DNA from: Psychroserpens jangbogonensis
Lineage (GTDB): Bacteria; Bacteroidota; Bacteroidia; Flavobacteriales; Flavobacteriaceae
NCBI RefSeq assembly: GCF_000797465.1
Contig: NZ_JSWG01000008.1
Coordinates: 186,001-250,000, forward strand
Direction of reading: 5' to 3'
DNA length: 64,000 nucleotides
Shown here: piece by piece, positions 7,052 through 15,507 of the stretch
Position numbering within the stretch: the stretch's first letter is position 1
Layout: each line of letters starts with the position of its first letter
Position numbers and translations under genes: made by a program
Notes under the pieces: model-generated
Told to the model about the DNA's origin: nothing
Seen by the model: the letters and a program-made list of their open reading frames with translations, nothing else
Databases searched by the model: none

Positions 7052-7075
7052 ATAACTAAACGATTGTTTAGTTAT
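7052..7075 (+). promoter_or_regulatory. TetR operator before the AhpD-like gene
   Basis: A perfect inverted repeat with 10-bp arms ATAACTAAAC and GTTTAGTTAT separated by GATT. Its 16-base core CTAAACGATTGTTTAG differs at one base from the site in the tetR promoter. It lies 29 bases before the start of the AhpD-like gene. No consensus -33/-7 pair was found here, so it may control a weak internal promoter or transcription from upstream. Confidence 0.7.
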
Positions 7076-7103
7076 AATGTTCAATAATAATAAATTTAAA
7101 ATC

Positions 7104-7661
7104 ATGAGTACATTAAAAATTCACACAATCGAATCTGCTCCAGAAGAGAGCAAATCACAATTAGAAGCATCAGTAAAAAGCTTCGGAATGCTTCCGAACT
7201 TACATGGCGCTTTAGCTGAAGCTCCAGGTTTATTGCAAGCCTATAAAATGCTTCATGAACTATTTCAAAATTCATCATTTAACGCAGAAGAATTGACAGT
7301 CGTATGGCAAAGTATAAATGTAGAGCATGCTTGTCATTATTGTGTTCCAGCTCACACTGGAATTGCACATATGATGAAAGTAGATGCTGCATTAACAGAA
7401 GCGCTTAGAAATGGAGAAGCAATGCCAAATGTCAAACTACAAACACTACAAGATACTACGTTATCTATTGTTAGAAATAGAGGACATATCTCTGATTCAG
7501 AAATTGAAGCCTTCTTCGCTGTTGGTTACCAACAAAGACAATTATTAGAAATAATTCTAGGCCTTTCTCAAAAGATAATTAGCAACTATACAAATCATAT
7601 TGCAAAAACACCTGTAGATGATGCATTTCAAAAATTTACTTGGGAAAAATCGGCAAATTAA
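7104..7661 (+). CDS. AhpD-like carboxymuconolactone decarboxylase family protein
   Basis: A 185-residue helical protein of the CMD/AhpD superfamily. The signature EHACHYCVPAHTG at residues 74-86 gives Glu74, Cys77, Cys80 and His84 in the E-x2-C-x2-C-x3-H pattern of AhpD-like peroxidase or thiol-disulfide enzymes. The start at 7104 is preferred because the alternative ATG at 7077 lies directly against the operator and adds an atypical Asn/Lys-rich leader. Proteins of this group reduce peroxides or act in detoxification of electrophiles, using the Cys pair. It is controlled, by inference, by the TetR regulator upstream, and is followed by a terminator, so it forms a single-gene unit. Confidence 0.88.
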   Translation: MSTLKIHTIESAPEESKSQLEASVKSFGMLPNLHGALAEAPGLLQAYKMLHELFQNSSFNAEELTVVWQSINVEHACHYCVPAHTGIAHMMKVDAALTEALRNGEAMPNVKLQTLQDTTLSIVRNRGHISDSEIEAFFAVGYQQRQLLEIILGLSQKIISNYTNHIAKTPVDDAFQKFTWEKSAN

Positions 7662-7710
7662 GTCTCCAAAAAAGAAAAACAACACATACAACTGCACATA
7701 ATTTTCTTAA

Positions 7711-7742
7711 AACCACTTTGACAAATCAAGGTGGTTTTTTTA
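7711..7742 (+). terminator. Intrinsic terminator after the AhpD-like gene
   Basis: Stem AACCACTTTG (7711-7720) and CAAGGTGGTT (7727-7736), loop of six, followed by a T run. It has the same stem as the terminator at 5104. Confidence 0.85.
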
Positions 7743-7826
7743 TTTTAAAATTAGAATAAAAAAATACTATGCATGCATTGTATTTTCAATAATTAAAAAT
7801 TACCTTATAGCCTTCAGTTGGTAATT

Positions 7827-8888
7827 ATGAATGAGAAGCTAATTTCAAAGAAAAAACCTGCGTATCCTATAACAGATGCACTATCAAATTATCTAACAGC
7901 TCAAGGTAGAAATATTAAAATACCTATTTTTTACGATGATTTACTTCGCTTTCAAGGTGCTGTAGAAATTTTCGACAATAACGACAAGGACACACTTTGG
8001 ATAAGTTGTTATTTTGCTGAACATGAACGTGAGGAAATCGAACTCAGTTTAAAGCAAATGTATTCTATATTACATTCTGACGGAAGTGATACTATCTTAC
8101 CATATTTGAATATTGATAGTATTGACTTTTGCACCTTCGGAAACACAAAACCTTTCCGAATAAAAGTTAGAAATATTTTAAATGATAATTATATCTTCTT
8201 GTATATTAAAAAAGCTGATGCTTCACGTATTTATGGTTTAGAATTAGAACACCTACTCTCTCCAAACCATATTAATTTTTTAGTTCATAAAGACACCTTA
8301 ATTGAAGAACACATTTCTGGTATTCCAGGAGACACTTATATTAATGAGCATCTCAATAAAATTTCGGAACAAGATAAACGTGCTTTAGCAAAAGAATTCG
8401 TTAAATTTAATGAACGTTGTTTTGTTAGGCTATTGGCAGATATGCGCTCATACAATTATGTCATTGTAATTACTCATGACTTTGATCGTATTCAGTATCG
8501 TATTCGAGCCGTAGATTTTGATCAACAGAGTTATGAAGGAAACCCTAAGGTTTATAAGCCTCAATTTTTAAAAGAAAATAATGCTTTAGTAGAAATGTCC
8601 TTAGCCGTTTTAGCAAAAGAATCTATAGAGCAATATGAAAAAGAAGAACGTTCACTATTGGCAAAACGCGCGACAAGTGAACATGAACGTTTACAGGATT
8701 TACTTACCTGTATGAAAGCGGATCATATATCATCAGCAAAAAAAATAAAAGAACTAAAAACCGGATTGTTTAACCTTACTGGTGATGTTCAATTTAAACG
8801 TTCAAAAAACATGGGCGAATTATTAGATTCTGCATTAAATTTTATAATTAGAAATTACAAAAATGAAAACCCATATATCATCAAATAA
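7827..8888 (+). CDS. Conserved unknown protein upstream of pyruvate carboxylase
   Basis: A 353-residue protein that I cannot place in a named family. It begins at the ATG at 7827; a TTG at 7818 is in frame but less likely. The sequence is soluble-looking with no signal peptide or membrane segment. Residues about 180-240 hold a striking stretch, RALAKEFVKFNERCFVRLL then DMRSYNYVIVITHDFDRIQYRIRAVDFDQQSYEG, whose DFD-type segment faintly recalls the metal-binding end of kinase-fold phosphotransferases. The rest, with an EKEERSLLAKRATSEHERL helix near residue 280, is helical. It ends 11 bases before the pyruvate carboxylase gene and is probably co-transcribed with it. A role in regulating or modifying that enzyme is plausible but unproven. 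Confidence 0.7.
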   Translation: MNEKLISKKKPAYPITDALSNYLTAQGRNIKIPIFYDDLLRFQGAVEIFDNNDKDTLWISCYFAEHEREEIELSLKQMYSILHSDGSDTILPYLNIDSIDFCTFGNTKPFRIKVRNILNDNYIFLYIKKADASRIYGLELEHLLSPNHINFLVHKDTLIEEHISGIPGDTYINEHLNKISEQDKRALAKEFVKFNERCFVRLLADMRSYNYVIVITHDFDRIQYRIRAVDFDQQSYEGNPKVYKPQFLKENNALVEMSLAVLAKESIEQYEKEERSLLAKRATSEHERLQDLLTCMKADHISSAKKIKELKTGLFNLTGDVQFKRSKNMGELLDSALNFIIRNYKNENPYIIK

Positions 8889-8899
8889 AACCATATAAA

Positions 8900-11800
8900 A
8901 TGAAAATCAAAAAGGTTCTTGTTGCTAATAGAGGCGAAATCGCTATCCGTGTGTTGAGAGCATGTACCGAATTAAACCTTACTACTGTTGCTGTTTTCAC
9001 CTATGAAGATCGCTATTCACAGCACAGAAATAAAGCAGATGAATCCTATCAAATAGGAGAAGACAACCAACCTCTTAAACCTTATTTAGACATTCATCAA
9101 ATCATTGATTTAGCTAAATCTAAAAATGTTGATGCGATTCATCCTGGTTATGGTTTTCTTTCTGAAAATTCAGAATTCGCACGACAATGTGCAGCCAACG
9201 GAATTATATTCATCGGTCCAAAACCTGAAGTTATGGATGCTTTAGGAGATAAAATTACTGCAAAAAAAGTAGCAGTTAAATGTAAGGTTCCCATAATTGA
9301 AAGTAACAAGAAAAAGCTAACCTCACTTAAAGTAGCGCTATCTGAAGCTAATAAAATTGGTTTCCCGCTAATGCTAAAAGCAGCTTCTGGAGGAGGCGGA
9401 CGAGGAATGCGAATTATAAAAAAGAATGAAGACTTAGAACTTAATTTTGATTCCGCAAGAAACGAAGCTCTTAATGCTTTTGGTGATGACACCATGTTTT
9501 TAGAGAAATATGTAGAAGACCCTAAACATATAGAAGTTCAAATTGTTGCAGATAATCATGGTAATATTAGACATCTACACGAACGCGATTGTTCTGTTCA
9601 ACGTCGCCATCAAAAAGTTGTAGAAATTGCACCTTCTTTTAATGTTAATGAGAACGTAAAACAAGATTTATATGCTTATGCTATTGCTATAGCAACAGAA
9701 GTAGGCTATAACAATATTGGCACAGTAGAATTTCTATTGGATAAAGAGGATAACATCTATTTTATTGAAGTCAACCCAAGAATTCAAGTAGAACATACGG
9801 TTACAGAGATGGTCACTGGAATTGACCTTGTTAAAACACAGATTTTCGTAGCCGGAAATTATAAATTGGACAGTGAACAAATAAAAATATACGAACAAGA
9901 CTCAATTGCGACTTATGGTTTTGCTTTGCAATGTCGTTTAACGACTGAAGATCCAGCAAACAATTTCACACCAGACTATGGTAATATTACTACCTATCGT
10001 AGTGCTTCGGGTATGGGAATTCGATTAGATGCTGGAAGTATTTATCAAGGTTATCAAGTAAGTCCGTTTTTTGATTCTATGCTTGTAAAAGTATCTTCTC
10101 ATGGAAGAACATTGGATGGAGCCACTCGCAAAATGGTAAGAGCATTGAAAGAGTTTAGAATTAGAGGTGTAAAGACGAATATTCATTTTTTACAAAACGT
10201 TATTCAACATGAGACTTTTAAACAAGGAAAGGCTTCGGTAAAATTTATTCAAAATACACCATCACTTTTCAAAATCAAACTCCCTCAGGATCGAACTTCT
10301 AAAGTGGTGAGTTTTTTAGCTGAAGTTATTGTTAATGGGAATTCTGACGTGAAGCGCATTGATGAAAACAAAGTCTTTGGCAATCCTAAAGTTCCAAAAT
10401 TCAAGTTATCTGACCCTTATCCAAAAGGCACAAAAGATATGCTCACTGAAATGGGTCCTGAAAAATTTTGTGCTTGGTTAAAAGATGAGAAAAAGATCCA
10501 TTACACAGACACAACAATGCGTGATGCGCATCAATCACTATTAGCTACACGAATGAGAACTTTTGACATGATGAATGTGGCTGAAAGTTTTGCAAAAAAC
10601 CATCCGAATACATTTAGTATGGAAGTTTGGGGAGGTGCAACATTTGATGTCTGTTTAAGATTTTTACATGAAAGTCCATGGACACGATTAAGAGAATTAA
10701 GAAAAGCAGTACCAAACATATTATTCCAAATGTTACTTCGTGGTTCAAATGCTGTAGGTTATAAAGCTTACCCAGATAATTTAATCGAAAAATTTGTCGA
10801 AAAATCATGGGAAAATGGCGTAGATATATTTAGAATCTTTGACTCTTTAAATTGGGTAAAAGCAATGGAACCAAGTATTAGTTATGTACGTAACAAAACT
10901 GGTGGTATAGCCGAAGCTGCATTGAGTTATACTGGAGACATTTTAGACGTTAACGAGAAAAAATACAACCTAAAATACTATACGCAACTCGCTAAAGATT
11001 TAGAAAATGCTGGTGCACATATGATTGCCATCAAGGATATGGCAGGCTTACTAAAACCTTATGCAGCTACAGAGTTAATTTCAGCTTTAAAAGACACTGT
11101 TAACTTGCCTATTCATTTACATACGCACGACACCTCATCACTTCAAACAGCTACTTATTTAAAAGCCATAGAAGCTGGTATTGATGTTATAGATGTTGCT
11201 TTAAGTGGTTTGTCTGGCTTAACATCTCAACCTAATTTTAACTCGGTTGTAGAAATGATGAAAAATCAACCACGAGCTCATGAATTTGATATTAAAAAAT
11301 TAAATGAATTCTCAAACTATTGGGAAGACACTCGAGAATTATATTATCCATTTGAATCTGGTTTAAAAGCAGGAACTGCAGAAGTTTTTCAACATGAAAT
11401 TCCTGGAGGACAATACTCAAATTTACGTCCGCAAGCAACAGCTTTAGGATTAGGAGACCGTTTTGAAGAAGTTAAATTAATGTATGCTGAAGTCAATTCT
11501 CTTTTTGGAAATCTAGTCAAGGTGACACCAAGTTCTAAAGTCGTTGGAGATATGGCCATTTTTATGGTGACTAACAACTTAACTTCAGAAGATGTTTTAG
11601 AACGTGGTCACGATATCTCATTTCCTGAATCTGTCATTAGTTTCTTTTTAGGTGATTTAGGTCAACCACATGGTGGGTTTCCGAAGAAAATTCAAAAAAT
11701 TATTCTAAAAAACAAAAAGCCATACACCAATAGGCCAAATGCACATTTAGAGCCTATCGATTTCGATTTAGAGTTTTCAGCTTTTAAAAAGAAGTTTCAA

Positions 11801-12355
11801 AAAGGATTTACACGTGCTATTGAAATGGAAGACTTTTTATCATACACATTATATCCGAAGGTTTTTGAAAAAGCACATGAAAACTATAAAAAATTCGGAA
11901 ACCTAACTTTAGTTCCCACTAAAAATTTCTTCTATGGTATGAAACTACGAGAAGAGATTCTCATAGAATTAGAACCCGGAAAAACAGTTATTATAAAATT
12001 ACTTTCCGTTGGAATCCCAAATGATGAAGGTATTAGAACCGTGTTTTTTAAAGTCAATGGTGAAAATAGATTTGTCGACATATTAGATACTTCATTAAAT
12101 ATTAAAATAGAGGAAAACAGTAAGATAGATCCTTCTAATCCAGATCAGATTGGCGCGCCTTTACAAGGATCTCTTTACAAGGTTTTAGTTAAAAAAGGCC
12201 AAGACATTAAGGAAAATGACCCTTTATTTATAATTGAAGCGATGAAAATGGAAACAACTGTTACTGCTTTTAAAGCTGGAAAAGTAAAATCTGTAACCCT
12301 AAAGGAAAGTAGTATGGTTAAACAAGATGACTTGGTACTGACTATAGAAAGTTAA
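8900..12355 (+). CDS. pyc: Pyruvate carboxylase
   Basis: A full-length single-chain pyruvate carboxylase of 1151 residues, converting pyruvate, bicarbonate and ATP to oxaloacetate to refill the TCA cycle. The N-terminal biotin carboxylase domain (about 1-455) shows LVANRGEIAIRVLRA, the ATP-grasp loop KAASGGGGRGMR and FIEVNPRIQVEHTVTE. The carboxyltransferase domain (about 530-800) starts at DTTMRDAHQSLLATRMRT and includes LHTHDTS with metal-binding His. The C-terminal biotinyl domain has the EAMKMET motif with the biotin-accepting Lys near residue 1117. Length and domain order match the alpha4 type. It is the second gene of a pair with an unknown conserved gene 11 bases upstream. Downstream lies only a truncated hydrolase remnant. 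Confidence 0.97.
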   Translation: MKIKKVLVANRGEIAIRVLRACTELNLTTVAVFTYEDRYSQHRNKADESYQIGEDNQPLKPYLDIHQIIDLAKSKNVDAIHPGYGFLSENSEFARQCAANGIIFIGPKPEVMDALGDKITAKKVAVKCKVPIIESNKKKLTSLKVALSEANKIGFPLMLKAASGGGGRGMRIIKKNEDLELNFDSARNEALNAFGDDTMFLEKYVEDPKHIEVQIVADNHGNIRHLHERDCSVQRRHQKVVEIAPSFNVNENVKQDLYAYAIAIATEVGYNNIGTVEFLLDKEDNIYFIEVNPRIQVEHTVTEMVTGIDLVKTQIFVAGNYKLDSEQIKIYEQDSIATYGFALQCRLTTEDPANNFTPDYGNITTYRSASGMGIRLDAGSIYQGYQVSPFFDSMLVKVSSHGRTLDGATRKMVRALKEFRIRGVKTNIHFLQNVIQHETFKQGKASVKFIQNTPSLFKIKLPQDRTSKVVSFLAEVIVNGNSDVKRIDENKVFGNPKVPKFKLSDPYPKGTKDMLTEMGPEKFCAWLKDEKKIHYTDTTMRDAHQSLLATRMRTFDMMNVAESFAKNHPNTFSMEVWGGATFDVCLRFLHESPWTRLRELRKAVPNILFQMLLRGSNAVGYKAYPDNLIEKFVEKSWENGVDIFRIFDSLNWVKAMEPSISYVRNKTGGIAEAALSYTGDILDVNEKKYNLKYYTQLAKDLENAGAHMIAIKDMAGLLKPYAATELISALKDTVNLPIHLHTHDTSSLQTATYLKAIEAGIDVIDVALSGLSGLTSQPNFNSVVEMMKNQPRAHEFDIKKLNEFSNYWEDTRELYYPFESGLKAGTAEVFQHEIPGGQYSNLRPQATALGLGDRFEEVKLMYAEVNSLFGNLVKVTPSSKVVGDMAIFMVTNNLTSEDVLERGHDISFPESVISFFLGDLGQPHGGFPKKIQKIILKNKKPYTNRPNAHLEPIDFDLEFSAFKKKFQKGFTRAIEMEDFLSYTLYPKVFEKAHENYKKFGNLTLVPTKNFFYGMKLREEILIELEPGKTVIIKLLSVGIPNDEGIRTVFFKVNGENRFVDILDTSLNIKIEENSKIDPSNPDQIGAPLQGSLYKVLVKKGQDIKENDPLFIIEAMKMETTVTAFKAGKVKSVTLKESSMVKQDDLVLTIES

Positions 12356-12364
12356 TCACTATGA

Positions 12365-12784
12365 AATAATTTCAGAAAATTCATTAAACAGAAAAAGGGG
12401 AAATTTAAAAACGCTACACAAAACAATCTAAGTAATCGAGTGCCTGGTGGTGGTCTTTATAGTACATCTGGAGATATATTGCGGTTTGGAAATGCTTTGC
12501 TGGATAATACTTTAATAAGTGATGAAACATTACAACTTATGATTCAACATCATAGTTTAGAAAAAGTCAAAAATGGCTATGGTTTTGGTTTCTATCTTTA
12601 CGGGAAACAACCTAAAGAAGGAAGTATTTACGGACATAGTGACGCTCAAACTGGTTCTTCATCTCAACTATTTGTAATACCAAGCTTAAAAACAGTTATA
12701 GTAGTCTCTAATACTTCGGGAGCTGGAACTGAAGTATCCACAATTGCAGGACAGTTAATTGATATCTCACAACAAAAGGAATGA
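12365..12784 (+). pseudogene. 5'-truncated serine hydrolase (beta-lactamase class C family) remnant
   Basis: The frame from 12365 to 12784 encodes about 139 residues matching the C-terminal half of PF00144 serine hydrolases: LSNRVPGGGLYSTSGDILRFGNALL, then NGYGFGFYLYGK, YGHSDAQTG (the position of the KTG/HxG box) and LFVIPSLKTVIVVSNTSG. The catalytic S-x-x-K and Y-x-N boxes are missing, since pyruvate carboxylase ends only ten bases upstream. There is no ATG at a sensible place; a GTG at 12440 is the only start-like codon. The remnant most likely reflects a deletion that removed the front of the gene. An intact member of the same family lies at 13814. Confidence 0.8.
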
Positions 12785-12921
12785 TCCACATATCCCTTTA
12801 AATATTTTTCTTTTTCTCGCTAAATGTGTCTGATTAACCAATATTTACAACGAATACCGTACTTGCTTGTTCATTAAACAGGATTTTCGTATCTTAAATA
12901 TGAAATTAGCTATTTTATAAA

Positions 12922-13506
12922 ATGCGTACGGATAATTCAAAAATCAAAGAGATTTTTAAGGATTTACCTTTTTCTGACAACCAGATTAAGGTGATAGAAT
13001 CTGTATTTTATAAAGTTAACTTTAAAAAAGGCTCTAAAATACTTAAAGCCACTGATAAAGTCGATTATCAATATTATATATTAGAAGGCTGTTTAAGAAC
13101 GTATCATATTGATGCACATGGTAAAGAGCATACTGTTCAATTCGGAATTAAAGACTGGTGGATAAGTGATTATACAGCATTCTTTTCAACTTCAAAAGCT
13201 ATTATGACCATAGAGGTCATTCAGGATGCTACCATGTATCGGATTTCAAGAGAAGATAAAGAACGACTCTACAAGCAAATTTCATCAATAGAAACTTTTT
13301 TTAGAAAAAAATTAGAACGTGCCTTTGCCGCATTGCAAAATAGAATTCTATCAAATTTATCTCAAACGGCAACAGAACGTTATCTCAACTTCATTCAGAC
13401 TTATCCTAATATCGATAAATCTATAAAAAACTACCACATTGCTTCTTATTTAGGGATTACTACAGAAAGCCTAAGCAGAATAAGAAAAGATTTATCAAAA
13501 AATTAA
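12922..13506 (+). CDS. Crp/Fnr family transcriptional regulator
   Basis: A 194-residue regulator with a cyclic-nucleotide-binding-type sensor domain (about 10-120: KKGSKILKATDKVDYQYYILEGCLRTYHI) and a short C-terminal helix-turn-helix (about 150-190: TATERYLNFIQTYPNIDKS then YHIASYLGITTESLSRIRKDL). It lacks the Cys cluster of oxygen-sensing Fnr and the Arg-Ser phosphate-binding pair of Crp, like most Bacteroidota members, so its signal is unknown. It is transcribed alone. Weakly promoter-like TATCTTAA precedes it by about 25 bases. It could act on distant genes; a role at the FNR-like sites before the sulfur cassette is possible but not shown. Confidence 0.9.
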   Translation: MRTDNSKIKEIFKDLPFSDNQIKVIESVFYKVNFKKGSKILKATDKVDYQYYILEGCLRTYHIDAHGKEHTVQFGIKDWWISDYTAFFSTSKAIMTIEVIQDATMYRISREDKERLYKQISSIETFFRKKLERAFAALQNRILSNLSQTATERYLNFIQTYPNIDKSIKNYHIASYLGITTESLSRIRKDLSKN

Positions 13507-13561
13507 ATTTCTTATCATACATCAATATTTATAACTACTGATTATCATATATTTGCATCTT

Positions 13562-13644
13562 ATTCAGTAGAAAAATACACCTTTACAAATCCCTAATGAT
13601 TAATAGCTAAAAAAGCGCAAGTAACTTTACTTGCGCTTTTTTTT
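13562..13644 (+). ncRNA. Candidate small RNA between crp-like and serine hydrolase genes
   Basis: TATATTTG at 13548-13555 matches the -7 consensus and would start transcription near 13562. A strong terminator ends at 13644, giving an RNA of about 80 bases with no useful reading frame (only a four-codon ATG-ATT-AAT-AGC). The -7 box sits between 7-bp arms CTACTGA (13535-13541) and TCAGTAG (13564-13570), an operator-like arrangement. The -33 region is weak. The terminator may simply belong to the Crp/Fnr gene, so this is a candidate only. Confidence 0.3.
13611..13644 (+). terminator. Strong bidirectional terminator
   Basis: Perfect 14-bp arms AAAAGCGCAAGTAA (13611-13624) and TTACTTGCGCTTTT (13627-13640), A-rich before and T-rich after, so usable on either strand. 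It lies 104 bases after the Crp/Fnr stop. Confidence 0.88.
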
Positions 13645-13813
13645 ATACTAAAATTTAATCATACATACCAACTTCATAAAAAAGTGATTTTAGTAAATCT
13701 CCAACCTATGGCATTTTTGCAACTTAATAATCAAAGTAAATAGTTGTAACTAAAGTCAAAATAAATCGTCAAACTAAAAAAACTTAACTTTAAAAAATAG
13801 AAAATCAATCATA

Positions 13814-15472
13814 ATGAAAATCAATCCTCAATTCTCGAAAGTAATTTTTATTTGTGCCTTCGTACTGATTTCTGCATCAGGTGTTGCACAAAACCTTGAC
13901 GAACAAATTAAAGTTTATTTAAATGAACAAGGTTTTGACAATGAATCTCCAGGACTTTCACTTCTAGTTGCTAAAGATGGAAAAACAATCTATAAAGTAG
14001 GTTTAGGAATGGCTGATTTAGAAAACAATATCAAAACAAAATCAAACCATGTTTTCGAAATTGGATCAATCACAAAACAATTTACTTCAGTAAGTATTTT
14101 GATGTTAGAGGAACAAGGTAAGCTAAGTGTAAATGACGAGATTACTAAATACATTGAAGACTACCCTACACAGGGAAAAACGATAACAATTCATCATTTA
14201 CTAAATCATACATCTGGCATAAAAAGCTACACCAATATGGCTAGCTTTATGACACATGCTAGAACTGACATGACACCTACAGAACTTATCGACAAGTTCA
14301 AAAACGAACCTATGGAGTTTGACCCAGGAACTCAATTTAATTATAACAATTCTGGTTATATTCTATTGGGTCATATCATTGAAGTTGTTTCCGGACAGAG
14401 TTATGCCGAATTTATAAAAGCCAATATTTTTGATAAACTAGATATGACTAGTTCATATTATGGAAGTATGACACAATTAATTCCAAATCGTGCTCGAGGT
14501 TATTCTGATACAGGTTCTGGCTTCAAAAACGCAAATTATTTGAGTTTAACCTTACCATATGCTGCAGGATCTATCATGTCTACTACAGAAGATTTACTAA
14601 AATGGCAAAATGCAATTAGTGCTAATACCCTAATTTCAAAAAACTCTTTAGAAAAAGCTACTAACGGATCTAAATTAAATAATGATGAAGACATTCCTTA
14701 TGGATATGGCTGGAATAAAGGTGACATAAGAGGATCAAGAACTTATGAGCACTCTGGAGGTATTTTTGGGTACTCAACAAACGGAATTTTCCTTCCTGAA
14801 GAGAACATGTATGTTATTGGTTTAACAAATTGCGATTGTGGAAACGTAGGTGCAATTACATCAAATGTTGCCGCCATCGCTTTAGGAAAACCTTTTCCTA
14901 AAAAAGAAGATGCTATTGCACTTAACAAAGTGCAACTAACCAAATGGATTGGTGCTTACGAATTTGACGAAGGTGTTATTCGTCATATCACACTTAAAGA
15001 CAATCAATTATTTAGTCAAAGAGAAGGCAGTATCAATCTTGAAATTTATGCAATGACTGAAACTAACTTTATTTTTGACGGAGGAAATACATCTTATGAA
15101 TTCTATACAGAAAATGGAAAACATATGGCTAAGTTTACATCAAGTGGAAACACTATTATTGGTCATAGTGTAGATAAGGCTCCTCCAGCAAAACGTAAAG
15201 AGATTACTTTACCTACTGAAGTTTTATCTCAATACATAGGGACTTACGAAATACAAGCTGGTTTTAATATCGAGATTAGTGTTAGAGATAATAAGGTTTA
15301 TGGACTTGCAACAGGACAAGGTGAAGTTGAATTGTTTGCAGAAGAGAAAGATAAATTCTATTTAAAAGTGACTGCTGCAGACATTCATTTTAAGCGAAAT
15401 GCAAATGACGCTATCGATAGCTTAGTATTCATTCAAGGTGGACAAGAAATGCCTGGAAAAAAGACAGAATAA
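13814..15472 (+). CDS. Secreted serine hydrolase (beta-lactamase class C/PBP4*-like)
   Basis: A 552-residue secreted enzyme. A signal peptide (residues 1-26, ending SASGVAQ) is followed by a PF00144 domain with all three active-site boxes: Ser85-I-T-Lys88 in EIGSITKQFTS, Tyr177-N-Asn179 in FNYNNSGY, and His313-Ser-Gly in EHSGGIFGYS. Residues about 365-550 form two repeats of a DUF3471-like beta domain (each with L-x-x-Y/W-I-G-x-Y-E: LTKWIGAYEF and LSQYIGTYEI). Such proteins are periplasmic or secreted peptidases and esterases; they are rarely true beta-lactamases, and the substrate cannot be read from sequence. It stands alone behind an AT-rich leader and is followed by a DinB-like gene 35 bases later. 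Confidence 0.88.
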   Translation: MKINPQFSKVIFICAFVLISASGVAQNLDEQIKVYLNEQGFDNESPGLSLLVAKDGKTIYKVGLGMADLENNIKTKSNHVFEIGSITKQFTSVSILMLEEQGKLSVNDEITKYIEDYPTQGKTITIHHLLNHTSGIKSYTNMASFMTHARTDMTPTELIDKFKNEPMEFDPGTQFNYNNSGYILLGHIIEVVSGQSYAEFIKANIFDKLDMTSSYYGSMTQLIPNRARGYSDTGSGFKNANYLSLTLPYAAGSIMSTTEDLLKWQNAISANTLISKNSLEKATNGSKLNNDEDIPYGYGWNKGDIRGSRTYEHSGGIFGYSTNGIFLPEENMYVIGLTNCDCGNVGAITSNVAAIALGKPFPKKEDAIALNKVQLTKWIGAYEFDEGVIRHITLKDNQLFSQREGSINLEIYAMTETNFIFDGGNTSYEFYTENGKHMAKFTSSGNTIIGHSVDKAPPAKRKEITLPTEVLSQYIGTYEIQAGFNIEISVRDNKVYGLATGQGEVELFAEEKDKFYLKVTAADIHFKRNANDAIDSLVFIQGGQEMPGKKTE

Positions 15473-15507
15473 AACATGAATTTCATGTGAAAATTTAATG
15501 TGCGCTT

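Larger units (their letters stand above)
13507..13813 (+). other. Intergenic region with a possible small RNA; otherwise no gene seen
   Basis: This 307-base gap has no convincing reading frame. It holds the terminator at 13611-13644 and, before it, a perfect -7 element at 13548-13555. The part from 13645 to the serine hydrolase start is AT-rich, with a near-match to a -7 element (CATTTTTG, 13712-13719) that might serve the hydrolase gene. Confidence 0.6.

Noticed and set aside
7770-7779. ATGCATGCAT palindrome before the unknown gene at 7827
   Set aside because: Short alternating purine-pyrimidine palindrome with no nearby promoter elements; likely chance.
9148-9495. 115-codon minus-strand frame within pyruvate carboxylase
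   Set aside because: Ser- and Pro-rich, no family match, fully inside the biotin carboxylase coding region; shadow frame.
13814-15472. True antibiotic beta-lactamase
   Set aside because: The three active-site boxes are present, but the C-terminal DUF3471-like repeats and wide family range make a resistance role unsupported.
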